Shown here: positions 10,619-21,376 of the stretch, in pieces
How the letters are laid out: the number at the start of each line of letters is the position of its first letter
How positions within the stretch are numbered: position 1 is the stretch's first letter
Program-made: the position numbers and the translations under genes
Assembly (NCBI GenBank): GCA_029204225.1
Contig: CM055097.1
Coordinates: 72,965,716-73,029,715 of the forward strand
Length of the DNA stretch: 64,000 nt
DNA from: Diphasiastrum complanatum
Lineage: Eukaryota > Streptophyta > Lycopodiopsida > Lycopodiales > Lycopodiaceae
Direction: 5' to 3'
The notes under the pieces: model-generated
The model's database searches: none
Seen by the model: the letters and a program-made list of their open reading frames with translations, nothing else
What the model was told of the DNA's origin: nothing

Positions 10619-10627
10619 CTCGCTCTC
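10543..10627. repeat. (CT)n microsatellite, LINE tail
   Basis: CT dinucleotides with a short CATCTCTC interruption, turning into CGCTCT near the end. It begins directly after the AATAAAGCTTT of the truncated LINE. Confidence 0.9.
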
Positions 10628-12293
10628 GTCTTGTAATAGGTGCTCACAAAATATTTGGTTTCTTCCTATAACAAGCGCATTATGTTTAGGATTTCAAAGT
10701 AATTCAACTTTTTTAAAGGCAAGGATGGCAATATCTAGAGTGCAATTAGTGTGGGAGTCATGAGAGTAATAAGCATGTCCCAATCCTAAGGCTTGGATAG
10801 ATTCTATGGCTGTTGTGGATTGATCTCATCAAATGAAACATGAACATTAATGTAGTAGTTGATTGGCTCTAAAAATTCAAAATCGTTCACATGTCACACT
10901 TAGAAAAAATGGTACAACCGTATTTGAGTGTCTAAGTTTGCCCAGAGGGCATCAAGCCAAATTGTCAAATCTTTTCATGAACAGGGGATTATGCTTTCAA
11001 GTTGCCAAAATCATGCTATTTCTTTCTTTCTGATGCTAGCACTCCCATCTTTAGCCTTTAGTTGGTACTTGTTGGTTCATTCACTTCCATATATAATCCT
11101 TCAATCCAAATGATTGTAAAAAATGCAATTGCAAGTATATAAGTTAATGCTTTTACTTTTATTTTATTCAATCAGTTTTCGTGTTATATTTAGAATCTCA
11201 TAATTTGTTTCATTATGTAAATTTTTTTTTCCGTCAAACATAAATGAATGGGAACTCACACAATCACTTGTAGGTATATTGGATGTCATGCATTTTAAAA
11301 TAAAAATATTGTAGTATCTCCAAAAGAATTTTGTTGATAGTAGTATTTATTTTCAAGAATCATTGTACATTTCAAATATGCATAGGTGTTTTGGAAAATT
11401 TGGGGTCATTTGACTTTTGAGCTTGAACAATAATACATAGATTACTTCTGATTCAATGCAAGCGTGAGCGCTGCCTAGAACCCCCCCCCCCCCCCCTCGC
11501 GCTTTCTTGCTGCCCCATCACAACGCACGGGCAAGAAGCATTGACTAAAATGGATCATCTGGTGTTGATATTTTGCTAGTTTGCGGAAGTGAGAGCTCGA
11601 CTAAATGTCGATGTGGAAATCACTCCTAGAACATGGCTCGCTCCTGCTCCGATAGGGTCCTTTGAGGACATGGTTTGTACTTTTGTTTTGTGGATTGTGC
11701 GAGTTTGATTTTCTTAGCTACTACAGCCAGGGCCATGATCAAAAACGTTACATGTATCAATTGTATTTTCTTCCAAGGTTCATAGGACTTATACGTTTGT
11801 GTAATGCTAGCAAAATTTATGCTTACATGAACCATTTGTATCAAAAGTTTAGTTGTCCCTAGCTTTGTGCAATTTGTTGTAAAACCAGATTAGATATAGG
11901 CAGATTAATTACGAGTAGCTGGCCAGATTAACCTAAAGATGACAAGCGGCAATCGATGTATCTAGACGCCGATTAAATCGACTGCCGAATCCTTACCATC
12001 ATCATGGGCGGCTCACACTGCCCGGGACCCAGGCTCACACCTACCCGCCCACACACGCCCCAGGAAACCCCCCCACCCCCTTTGCGCTTTCATGGAAAGG
12101 GGGGGGTGTCCTTTAGCGCCCCCGGGCCACTACGCCCCCAATCAGGCTAGCGGTCCGGGGGGTGAGAGACAAGTTGCGAAGGGGGGGAGAGCGGGTACGG
12201 GGGAGGGAGGGAGAAAAGGACGGGGGAAGGGGGGAGCGGGGGGCATTGTACCCCATCACCCCTCCCACCTTTTTTTTGAATTTTAGGCCCCCA

Positions 12294-12296
<3 letters not shown>
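10628..12296. other. no recognised gene; contains C16 tract and GC-rich segment
   Basis: AT-rich up to about 11.9 kb, with a run of 16 C at 11,481-11,496. From about 12.0 kb the sequence becomes strongly GC-rich with several G and C homopolymers (CCCCCCC at about 12,068, GGGGGGG near 12,101 and 12,181). This stretch directly precedes the CT array at the LINE 5' end. Short open frames here look like chance. Confidence 0.4.

Positions 12297-12354
<58 letters not shown>
12297..12354. repeat. (CT)n microsatellite at LINE 5' end
   Basis: About 29 pure CT units. Immediately downstream the 5' UTR starts with a near-duplicated CGCGATGGCTGC word (about 12,355 and 12,368). Confidence 0.95.
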
Positions 12355-12356
<2 letters not shown>

Positions 12357-12529
12357 GATGGCTGCTCGCGATGGCTGCCTTCCAACGATGGCTGATCCAG
12401 CACTAGCTCACTAGCTCCCATCGACCTCTGTCTCCATCGCCTCCCTCTCTCTCTCATGCTTACCCTGCTGGCCATCACCCTACCGCCATCGCCCTACTGC
12501 CCTACTACCATTGCTCCACTACTGCCTTC

Positions 12530-13826
12530 ATGCCTCCTCAGAAAAAAACACCCACTCCCCCTCGTCCCTCCCCTGCCATCTCACACCCTCTCGCTGTCTC
12601 CTCACCCCCCCTCACTGACACCTCACTCCCCTCCATCGTTGCTGGCTCTCCACCTCCCCCCGATGCTGACCTCCTCGCTACTGCCCACCCCCTCGTTGCT
12701 CCTACTGATGTACCCCCCCCCCTTCGCTGGTGCCCTCGTGGATACTGCTTCCTCAGCCCTTGCTGAGAGTGTTGACCTACCCCCTCCCCTTGCTAGCGCT
12801 ACCTCAGCTACTTGCTCAGTTGCTGATGCTGCTGACCTGCCCCCCCTCGCTACTGCTACCACAGAAACCACCTCAGATGCTGCCATTTTAGTTGTTGCCA
12901 CCGCAGCTGCCTCTAATGCTGCTGGCACATCAGCTGGTTATGATGTTGATGCCACCTCAGCTGCCATCTCAGCTACTACCTCATCCCACCCCCTCGATGC
13001 TACCTCCAAGGCCTCCCTTTTGTTGAATTCGAATCCGATCGATCAGGCCATTCCTAACGGCCTCCTTCCTATTCCCATCTCCCAACCAGCTATAGCTCCT
13101 CCGATCCCATACACTCCCTCAAAGTCCACCGAGCTTTTCTCCTCATGGGAAGTCAACCAACTGAAAGCCGATTTCCAGCTTCTGAAAAAAGAGCTCTCAC
13201 AGCTAAAGGGTATATTGGTCTCTCTGCTCAAAGAAAAGAACGTGTTGGAGTCCAAAGTTGCCACATTGGAACAAGTGATTAGTACTAAACAGGTTGCTGC
13301 CTCAGAATCTACTACCACCATGATACGGGAGCTCAAAAATAAGATTGAACAGCACAAAAAAGAAACCCTTTCATGGGCAGCAGTATTGAAGAAGAGCACC
13401 AAGCCTAGTGCCCCCATTTCTTCAGTCATCTCAGCCACCATCTCGGAAGAACGGTCACGGGAACAAAAAGCTCATAATATTAGAGTTCGCGGGATACCAG
13501 ATACGCAGGATGTCATGGCCGAAGCTACGAGATTTCTCGAGACCACCCTTGGACATGGGACAGATGGGTTAGACACCGCCTGGAGGACCACCAGAGATGC
13601 AGCTACATTGATCATCCGCTTCAGATCCCTAGGCCGTAGAGAGGCCTTACGATTTAGAGCCAAACTACGGTGTACCACTATATACATGGATGATGATCTC
13701 ACCTATATCCAGGTAGAGGAGAGGCGTAAGGCCTTTCAGGAGGCTAGGGAGTCAGGCATACGTATTATATACAGAGATGGATGGGTGCGCCATTTGGATA
13801 GCGCTCGTGATGGTTCCCATAGTTAG
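12530..13826 (+). pseudogene. LINE ORF1 protein (coiled coil, RRM-like), one frameshift
   Basis: The open frame 12,456-13,826 is 456 codons, but homologues begin with a basic motif found in another frame here: ATG at 12,530 gives MPPQKKTPTPPRPS. That frame runs through VAPTDVPPP and fails in a run of 10 C at 12,713-12,722, where a one-base slip joins it to the 456-codon frame at FAGALVDTASSALAE. I therefore place the ancestral start at 12,530. The product has an Ala/Pro/Ser-rich N-third, a coiled coil (about residues 230-300 of the 456-codon frame; ELSQLKGILVSLLKEKN), a SWAAVLKK motif, and a C-third with IRVRGIP, AWRTTRDAATLIIRF and DDLTYIQVEERRK. That C-third resembles the RRM and C-terminal domains of L1 ORF1p, an RNA chaperone that trimerises through its coiled coil. 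No zinc knuckle is present, unlike many plant L1 ORF1 proteins. Confidence 0.75.
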
Positions 13827-13835
13827 GGATTTGGG

Positions 13836-16800
13836 GTGCCCGAGGTTGGGAGCACCCCGGGGCCCCATCCACACCACCTTCGAATTGGAGTGTGGAACTG
13901 TGCGGGCATACATTCCTCTTCTTCTACTGGAGACCCTGTTGATTTTATTACAAGCAGAGATATATTATTCTTCATGGAGACACACGAGAGCCCGGAGCGA
14001 GGACTTCCTTCTTTTCCTAGATACAGATGGGACTCAGTATTCCGACGAAAAACTAGGTATGCCAATGGTCGAGGTTCAGGTGGGGTCGCCTGCTTGTACA
14101 GAGAGTCTCTCCACTCGAGTATGGACTTCATCGGACATGACGAGCAGGCTCGCTATATTTGGACTCGCATCGTGGGTCATGATATCGGTTTGGATAGAGA
14201 TGTTTTTATTGCAGCATGTTACTTTCCACCAGAGTCTTCATCTTTTGCTGAGGGTATTGGATCTCCATATCAGGATCTCTCACCAGATATTATCAGATTC
14301 TCAGAGCGTGGGCATATTCTCCTCATAGGGGATTTTAATGCCAGGACATCATCGAGACAGACGGAGTTCTTCGACACCACGGATCAGCTGCGTGTTCGTG
14401 CCCTTGACAGTGATATGGTTGGAGTTACCAGGACTTCCGCGGACAGTTCGGGACCTACTACTCCATATGGTGAGTACTTACTGCAGTTTGGAGAGGCACA
14501 TGAGCTAGCCATTTATGATGGCTTACCTTGCTGGCCACATTCAGACAGTTATAAATGTCACCCTCATAGTGGAGGACATAGTGTCGTTGACTATCTCATG
14601 GGGTCACCATCCTTTATACCCATAGTCTCTGACTTCCACGTTTCTCCCACCCCCCCCCCCCACCCTTTCTGATCACTCATTTCTCTCCTTCGATATTGGC
14701 CATCTTCGACCTACTCCTCCATCTTCACTACCCATGCTTACCCGAGCACCCAAGTACACATTTGATCCCACTTACATGCCACTATACCAGCAGTACCTGG
14801 CTTCACTTTTGAATTCCTTTCCTCATGACAGTCCAATCGACATCCAGGCCACCTTTCTCACCACCTCACTCCACTCAGCTGCATCACTAACCTTCCCCAC
14901 AAAACCCCATCCCAAAAAGACTCGACGCACACCCCGACCACTGCACCCCCCATGGTACGATACCAAGTGTCGTTCTCTTCATCAGTCGGTAACCTACTCA
15001 CGTACCCATGCCCCACATCTACTTCGATCTTCCCAACGCTCCTACCATCGTGTTCTCCGCCGTAAGAAGCGTTCCTATGATGATTCTGAAGGGAAACGTC
15101 TTATTGACCTTCTTTTCAATTCCTCTTAGGGCGCTTTTTGGCGTGAATTCATTCCGCGCTCTCTGCCACCTCTCTTGGAGGACCTCCACATTTGGACTGC
15201 TTATGCTACTAGCTTGTATACTGTCCCTACCGACTCACCTATCTCTATATCCCCGCGACCATCAGCCATTAAGAAAATGAAGTCCCACAAGGCCAGAGAT
15301 ATTGAAGATCTTGAGTTTGAACTCCTTTCTCATGCCTCTGACCTACTCGCTCCCACCATAGCCACCCTTCTTAACTCCGCTGTTGTTTCTGGTTTCCCAT
15401 CGTCCTGGTGCACTAACATTATCCACCCCATCCATAAGAATGGTGACCCCATGATTCCGAGTAAGTACCGCACCATTATGATTGGACATGTCCTGGCAAA
15501 GCTATATGGTACTATACTTCAATCTGTTGTGAGCTCAAAGGCAGAGACTAGGAGACTACATGCTATGGGTCAGGCGGGTTTTCGAGCCCATCACTATACC
15601 ACAGATCACATCTTCACACTACGGACCTTGATTGAGGAGGCTAAGCATAGGAGAGAGAGGGTTTACTACTGTTTTGTGGACTTCAGGAAAGCCTTTGATT
15701 CTGTTCCTCGCTCGCTACTCATCCAGAGACTCCGAGACCTCGGCGTCTCCACCGACATCATTCTTGCTGTGATGGCACTCTATGAGCGTGTCCTGGGATG
15801 TTTTCGGCATAGCAGTGGCTTATCCGATCACATTTGGAGCACTATTGGGGTAAAACAAGGTTGCTCCCTCTCACCAGTCCTCTTTGGCTTGTATATTGAT
15901 GAGTTGGAGAGAGCCATTACACAATGCGGTGGCGCTGGTTGCAGATTGGGGACATCTTGATTGCTATCCTCCTTTATGCCGATGATGTGGTACTGGTCTC
16001 ACCTACCAGAGAGGGTCTACAGCGACAGTTAGATTGCCTACAGGAATTCTGCACCAGATGGGGCCTAGGGGTGAACATTGGGAAGACCAAGGTCATGGTC
16101 TTCAGCACTTCTCGAGCATTCATGCAGCGACGGGAGCTTACTCTTGATGGGCAGGTTCTAGAGGTGGTCGCTTCATGCACATACTTGGGGATCCTTTTCT
16201 CGGGTCCTAACTTTAGCATGAGACAGGCCGCCACCACCCGACTGGGTAAGGGACATGCCTCCCTTGTTTAGCTAGAGAGATTTTGTTTCCGGAAGTCAAT
16301 TCATGATGCTCGAAGCAAGTGTCGGCTCTTTGATACCATTGTTACCCCGACGGCTCTTTATGCGGCAAAGGCATGGTGTACAGGTCTCCCATCTTCACAC
16401 TGGGCTAGTCTTTCACGATTACAGACCACCATGCTAGCTCGGCTGATCCGAGCGAAGCCTTCTGTACCATATGAAATTCTCCTAGCCGAGTTTGTGGTTC
16501 CACCTATACAGATCGAGGCAGCTCTTCAGCTCATTACCTACATACAGAGGGTCCAGGCATTACCAGATATAGATAGACAATACATACAGATTGCACTGTC
16601 CTCCTCGCAGAGTCTTCATGGTCAGGGCTACAGATTATCATGGTTCTCTCAGGCATCGCACCTCTTACTAGAGTCATTTGGTATCTCCATCACAACACTT
16701 CCCTCGGGCACCCATGAGTATATCAGACGATTCCTCTATCGCGCATATCTAGAGCGGACTTGGCATAACCTGTTAGGGGTTAAGCCAGCTTTCTACCGGA

Positions 16801-17489
16801 CTCACTTTTTGGAGATAGATGCATCAGGAACCCCGGTCATGCCACGCTACTTGGGCTCAGGTCTATCACATTGCCTCAGATTCACTTTGGGACAGCTCAG
16901 GGTGTCGTCTCATCAGCTAGCTATTGAGACTGGGAGATTTTATGGTATTCCTAGAGAGGAGCGGATTTGCCAGTTATGCTCTTTAGGTGAGGTGGAGTCT
17001 GAGGAGCATTTTATCTTTAGATGCCCTGTATACTATGAGATCAGAGGGCGATATCATTGCTTATTCCGAGACATACCTACCACTCTACGCTCTCTCATAG
17101 CCCATGAGGACCCACGATGTGTCGCTCTGATGGTACGCGAGATGTTCATATTACGGAGAGATCTATCCGGGACATCTCAGCATTTTACCTCACATTTTGA
17201 TTACTTCCTTCTTCACTAGGCGGAGATCATATGATTTAGTGCATGAGGATGAGGATTATGACAACGATGAGGATGATAGCCGCCTACATGCCCACAGAGA
17301 TCAGAGACAGTGTACGTCCCACCATCACGTTATCACCAGGATCACCAGAGATTCCACACAGAGATGTACTACTACACATGCCCGTGCTCATACTCATAGA
17401 CAACGCCATCAGGCTCCAGTGCCTTCTAGTGTTGCGGCTCGCATTACATCTTTCTACAGCACCAGCACAACAGCAGCAGTTTTAGCATA
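13836..17489 (+). pseudogene. LINE ORF2: endonuclease, reverse transcriptase, CCHC; five lesions
   Basis: The first frame (13,836-14,672) is the endonuclease: VWNCAGI (N21), METH (E48), GSGGVACLYR, LLIGDFNAR (D166, N168) and SVVDYLMGS (D252). The final SDH motif lies just after a poly-C tract (about 14,648-14,661) in another frame, so slippage there broke the ORF. The linker continues at 14,734 and meets TAG at 15,127. The RT frame 15,175-15,960 has GQAGFRAHHYTTDHI, FVDFRKAFDSVPR and GVKQGCSLSPVLF. A frameshift near 15,945 precedes LLYADDVVL (YADD, about 15,975-15,986). A second TAG lies at 16,269. The C-terminal part (to 17,219) has CQLCSLGEVESEEHF and a following Cys, a CCHC finger. A last frameshift near 17,195 leads to a His/Arg-rich tail ending about 17,489, intact in the copy at 9935. 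The protein nicks DNA and primes reverse transcription at the nick. Confidence 0.88.
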
Positions 17490-17657
17490 GCCCTTATAGC
17501 TTGACATGGATACATAGGACTATTATGCGCACATACTCTCGCATACGTATCTGTCTTAATTTGTACTAGATGTTTTTTTTTCTTTTTGCAGTTTTGGAGA
17601 CGTTTTTATACGCTCCCATGGTTACCACATACCTGACATGTACTTCATTAGTCTTAT

Positions 17658-17670
17658 ATGCCTTTGGCAT
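17658..17670 (+). other. LINE 3'-end hairpin, copy 3
   Basis: ATGCCTTTGGCAT followed by GGAAAAGACATTGATAAAG and a CTTT/CT tail, as in the other two copies. Confidence 0.65.
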
Positions 17671-17689
17671 GGAAAAGACATTGATAAAG

Positions 17690-17720
17690 CTTTCTTTCTT
17701 TCTTTCTTTCTCTCTCTCTC
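17690..17720. repeat. (CTTT)n-(CT)n LINE tail
   Basis: About five CTTT units pass into CT units at the 3' end of the LINE. The tail is shorter and more interrupted than in the copy at 10.5 kb. Confidence 0.9.
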
Positions 17721-18886
17721 AAACCCCTCTTTTTTACGTTACTATAATCTCATGGTAGCCCTGCACCTAACCATGGCCACATTGGACTTTGGCCCGGCAT
17801 TCGACTTTGGTGTGCATTCCGTTCCCGACACACCCCACACCCTATGATCCCCCCCTCCACAATCCATCCAAAACACCCCCCACCAGAGGATCGACGAACT
17901 AATTTTGGCCGCATCTATATGTCTGCCTTCGGCGGGCACACCCCCGTCAACGACTATTGGCTTTCTTCCTAAACCATCGGCCGCCATCTCGGCCGTCACC
18001 CAGATCGTCCCCTCTCGCCCGTCAACGACGGGCACACTTCGCTAGTTTTAAAATAAAAGTTGCCAAAACTTCAGACGGCCATAACTTTGGCTACAAAGCA
18101 CCAAATTGGACATTGTAAAGCACAGTACAAAGGGAGAGTAGGTTAGTAAGATGCTTGCCATGTCACTCTGCCACCTATGCTTCACACGTGCGAGCTGTTA
18201 AGGCCAAAAAAATCTGTAGAAGGGTGCACTTTTTCAAGGAGGAAAACTCAACAAACCATATCTCAGCTTTGCATGCCATCAAATAGAGATTACAAGCAGC
18301 CTATTTAGGTTCATTAGAGAGCAGTAGAAGCTTCTATCAGGTCCAGCAAAGATCAATAGGCTCAGATCCATCAAAAAAATGAATTTTAGGAGGGCGCCTA
18401 CATGCACAACTTGGGTGAATTGTTGCCCAAGCCTCCCACCACCAAATTGGGTGCATGATGGCTTGAATTAGAGATAATTCCACCTATCTTTCAAATTGTA
18501 TATAGGTTCAAAGGTTTCAAGAGTTATTCATGCCCGAAAATCATCGAGAATACACTAATTTTTGAGGTTTTGGGATCCTTAACAATGACCACTGCCTACC
18601 AAACATGCTAGCAGCCTCTGGACAGCTTCATTGCACCTCTAAGAATGTGCATGCAAACTTTTGTGCAAAAATATTGAGTCAAACTCTCAAAAACGTGAAA
18701 AAGCCATCAAAAAACCTTCTCTTTTGACCAATTTCCGACTTTTTGGGCATGTTCTGATGGATCAAATCCACATGCAAGTGCAATCAGACCCTAACTTTTG
18801 TAATTGACCTACATGCAAGTGCCAAAGGTTTTGATTATGCTCAATATCGATTCTTCCTGGTCGATGCTAGCCAAAATCATTGAATT
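17721..18886. other. no recognised gene
   Basis: Non-coding sequence. 17,820-18,040 is C-rich with repeated CGGC words. 18,040-18,880 is AT-richer without a domain that I recognise. It may be LTR or leader sequence of the copia fragment that starts at 18.89 kb, but no termini are visible. Confidence 0.35.
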
Positions 18887-19354
18887 TTGACCAAAATATG
18901 GGGTGAAGCAGTTCAAACAGCAATTTATCTTGTCCTACTTGCTCATATACCTAAGGCCATGAGAAGCAAGTTGGATTCAAAGGTAGCAAACTTTTTGATG
19001 CTTGGATATGATGATCAAGAAAACCGATACAGGCTTTACGACATTGCAAGAAAGAAGGTTATTATAAGCAGGAATGTTTGATGATATGGTATCTCATAAA
19101 GATACAGAAATATCTTGCAAGATGATGGTATTCCTTTCCAAGAACCTGAATCAATAGCCGTATCGCCTACACCAACTCATATTCCTAGAGAAGCCGTGGT
19201 AGAGACAAGAAAAAGAAAAAAGAGGTCAAGTATTTGGGATACTTGTTCACCTCCAACTTCACCAAAAAGGAAGCATCCTACACTGTTTACTAGAACGTTA
19301 CCTAAGTGGTACCAAGTGCTTACTTATGCCCATTACAAAATCAGAACGCAGTAG
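18887..19354 (+). pseudogene. copia integrase C-terminal fragment
   Basis: 18,887-19,081 encodes WGEAVQTAIYLVLLAHIPKAM ... SKVANFLMLGYDDQENRYRLYD ... VIISRNV, the standard post-catalytic integrase segment of copia elements leading to the polyprotein linker. A frame break follows, and 19,115-19,354 gives a Pro/Ser/Lys-rich linker (PTPTHIPREAVVETRKRKKR). No RT follows, so only about 470 bp of the element remain. Confidence 0.75.
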
Positions 19355-20749
19355 CCAAGTTATCTCAAAATCCAATGTCTCCATATAGCTCTAATTTGTA
19401 AAAGGCATATAAACAACCCTTAGATCACACACTTAAATATCATTTCCATCAGCCATCTCTACCGTGCACTTTTATTGGAATGCCTGTATGCTCAACCTTA
19501 ACTTCTTAAAAGACTGTGAATTCTAAATATTGTGACATATGTGAGGAGTATGTGCAATATACAATTATCTCTATGACCTTATCTTTAACAAAAGCCACAT
19601 ATTTTGCTTTGCTATTGCTTTCTGAGATCAAAATAGACAACGTATCATCTAAGGTCTCTAGTCCTTCATTATCTAAGGTCTCTAGTCCTTTGAAGCCGGT
19701 ATTGCTCAAATTCAAGCTATCTCCATCGTGTCACAAAAAGTGTCACTGGAACTGCTGGCCTCTAAGACCAATATCATCAACCAGAATCATACTCTTGAGA
19801 GATATGCTCTTGTTGGCAAGATTTGACAATGTAACAGACTGGACGTGAAAATTTTCTCAGACCAATGCAATGAGAAGTAATACTGGAAGCAGAGGTGAGG
19901 GAACAAAGTGGGACACCAAGGGCGCTCTTAAGGTGAATTGAGAGAGAAAATGGTAGAGAAGCCTCAAATTTCAAGCTCTACATATCCAACAACAGCAGCA
20001 CCCAAAACTATGCTTCCATCCGCAATGAAGTCGTCATTGTCCAATCTAAAGTTCCATGTCTCACCTAGATCAGCATTCTGGCACTTTATCCCTGAAGGAA
20101 ACGCATCTCCCAGATTGTGCTGCAAGAAATATTATTTTTTTATCCCAGTCATTCATTATGAAATCTTTTTATGTTCCTGAGTGGCAAAAGATGCCTAATC
20201 AAAATGCTAGATTTGATCACTATCGACTGTTGGGCCATGATGTTTAAACTACTGGGGATAGCTTGATATGTTGGCTTCTGAACCAAAACAAGTTCTCAAA
20301 GCATTGAGGCCCATTATTTCTGGCAGACAAGATCTCACCCAGAAAGTAAAAGGACACCGAATCATAACTTGCGAGTAGACATCAGGACTAGCTTATGCTC
20401 TTCTTTACAAAAACATTTCCAGCATGAAACTCCAGTGAACTACCTTTATGCAAACTAATACAGCCACATGTAAAACATAACAAGAGGCTGAGAATTCCCA
20501 GCTCAATTTGCTACAGTGACGTGACCTACAGACCCATCTCTAGTATTGCAAAGTACGACCCCCTGATCTGCTCTAGTCCCGGGTCATACAAACGAGTTGA
20601 TCAATTACCTGTTGTCTTGATTGAACGAAACGTGTAGAAGGTGCTGCGCACCGGGCTGCTCTGTCATCGTCTCCTCGCCTCTATACACTATTTTATACGA
20701 TGATCTCTGCCCGCCACCCCAACACCAATCCAGATTTCAAATTTGATGC

Positions 20750-20787
<38 letters not shown>

Positions 20788-21376
20788 CGCTCGCTCGCTG
20801 TATACATATATATACATATACACGTATAGTGTATAGCAATTTGATACGCTGTGATAAACCCTAATTGTGACAGAACCCTAACCCTAAATAGGTCTTCACT
20901 ATAGCCCTAACATAGTTGAAATTCGCCTCATATATAAACACATCTATTGAGCTTGATTGATCCCTACATCTTTTTTACTCATTTTCTTTAACAATATTGC
21001 TATGCCTTGCTCACTATTTGTAGTATATCCTTTGACAAAATTCCTATGCCTTCCTCATTATGTTTTGGTGGATCATAAGTCACCTAGCAAATGCATAAAC
21101 GGCAACAACAACAATTATAGAATCATGAGAATGTAAGGATGGTATTGGCGGTGGCGAGCGTTTTTATCAATGATCTGTTTCGACTTTCTACAAAACCAGC
21201 CCTCAACGATGGGGTTGTTGATGGGGGGTGGGCCCATGGTGCTTTTACCCATGCTGGAATTTTATCAAGCTCCTGTGCAACACATGGTTTGTTGCTCGAG
21301 GGGATAGAATTCTCCCTTCACCTTCACCTTCACCTTTTCTTGCCTCAACTTATTACCACATGCGTCACCTTCTTCA
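19355..21376. other. no recognised gene; CT array and CCCTAA motif
   Basis: Only short chance frames. It contains a CT array at 20,753-20,784 that ends in CGCT units, a TATATACATATA stretch just after it, and AACCCTAACCCTAAA at about 20,874-20,888, which could be a telo-box or a trace of telomeric repeat. I see no TE proteins. Confidence 0.4.
20753..20784. repeat. (CT)n microsatellite
   Basis: About 16 CT units followed by four CGCT units. No LINE sequence borders it. Confidence 0.9.

Larger units (their letters stand above)
9931..10627 (+). mobile_element. 5'-truncated LINE copy ending in (CT)n
   Basis: The segment matches the last ~650 bp of the LINE at 17.07-17.72 kb: end of ORF2, an acidic/His-Arg-rich tail, 3' UTR, the ATGCCTTTGGCAT hairpin, AATAAAG and then a long CT tract. 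An uninterrupted frame runs 9935-10,336 (133 codons). It begins MPTTLRSLIAYEDPRC and ends ITSFYNSSSAASAAS, showing that the ORF2 product of this family continues about 90 residues past the stop seen in the longer copy. 5' truncation is usual for LINEs. The left junction lies in a copia gag leader and carries no CT array. Confidence 0.85.
12355..17720 (+). mobile_element. near full-length L1-like LINE between CT arrays
   Basis: A 5.4-kb non-LTR retrotransposon. Its parts are a short 5' UTR after a CT array, ORF1 (12,530-13,826), ORF2 with apurinic-type endonuclease, reverse transcriptase and a C-terminal CCHC motif (13,836 to about 17,489), a 3' UTR with a small hairpin, AATAAAG-like signal, and a CTTT/CT tail (17,690-17,720). 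ORF2 lesions are few: a frameshift in a poly-C tract, two in-frame TAG codons, and two further frameshifts. That suggests a moderately recent copy of an otherwise functional family. Copies at 1-541, 1100-2507, 3480-3950 and 9931-10,627 belong to the same family. Confidence 0.9.

Noticed and set aside
12456-12529. Start codon of LINE ORF1 at 12,456
   Set aside because: Other family members start with the basic MPPxKK-like motif, which here lies at 12,530 in a frame joined by a poly-C slip.
13836-17489. Functional ORF2 by readthrough of TAG codons
   Set aside because: Frameshifts also interrupt it, so decay explains the stops without recoding.
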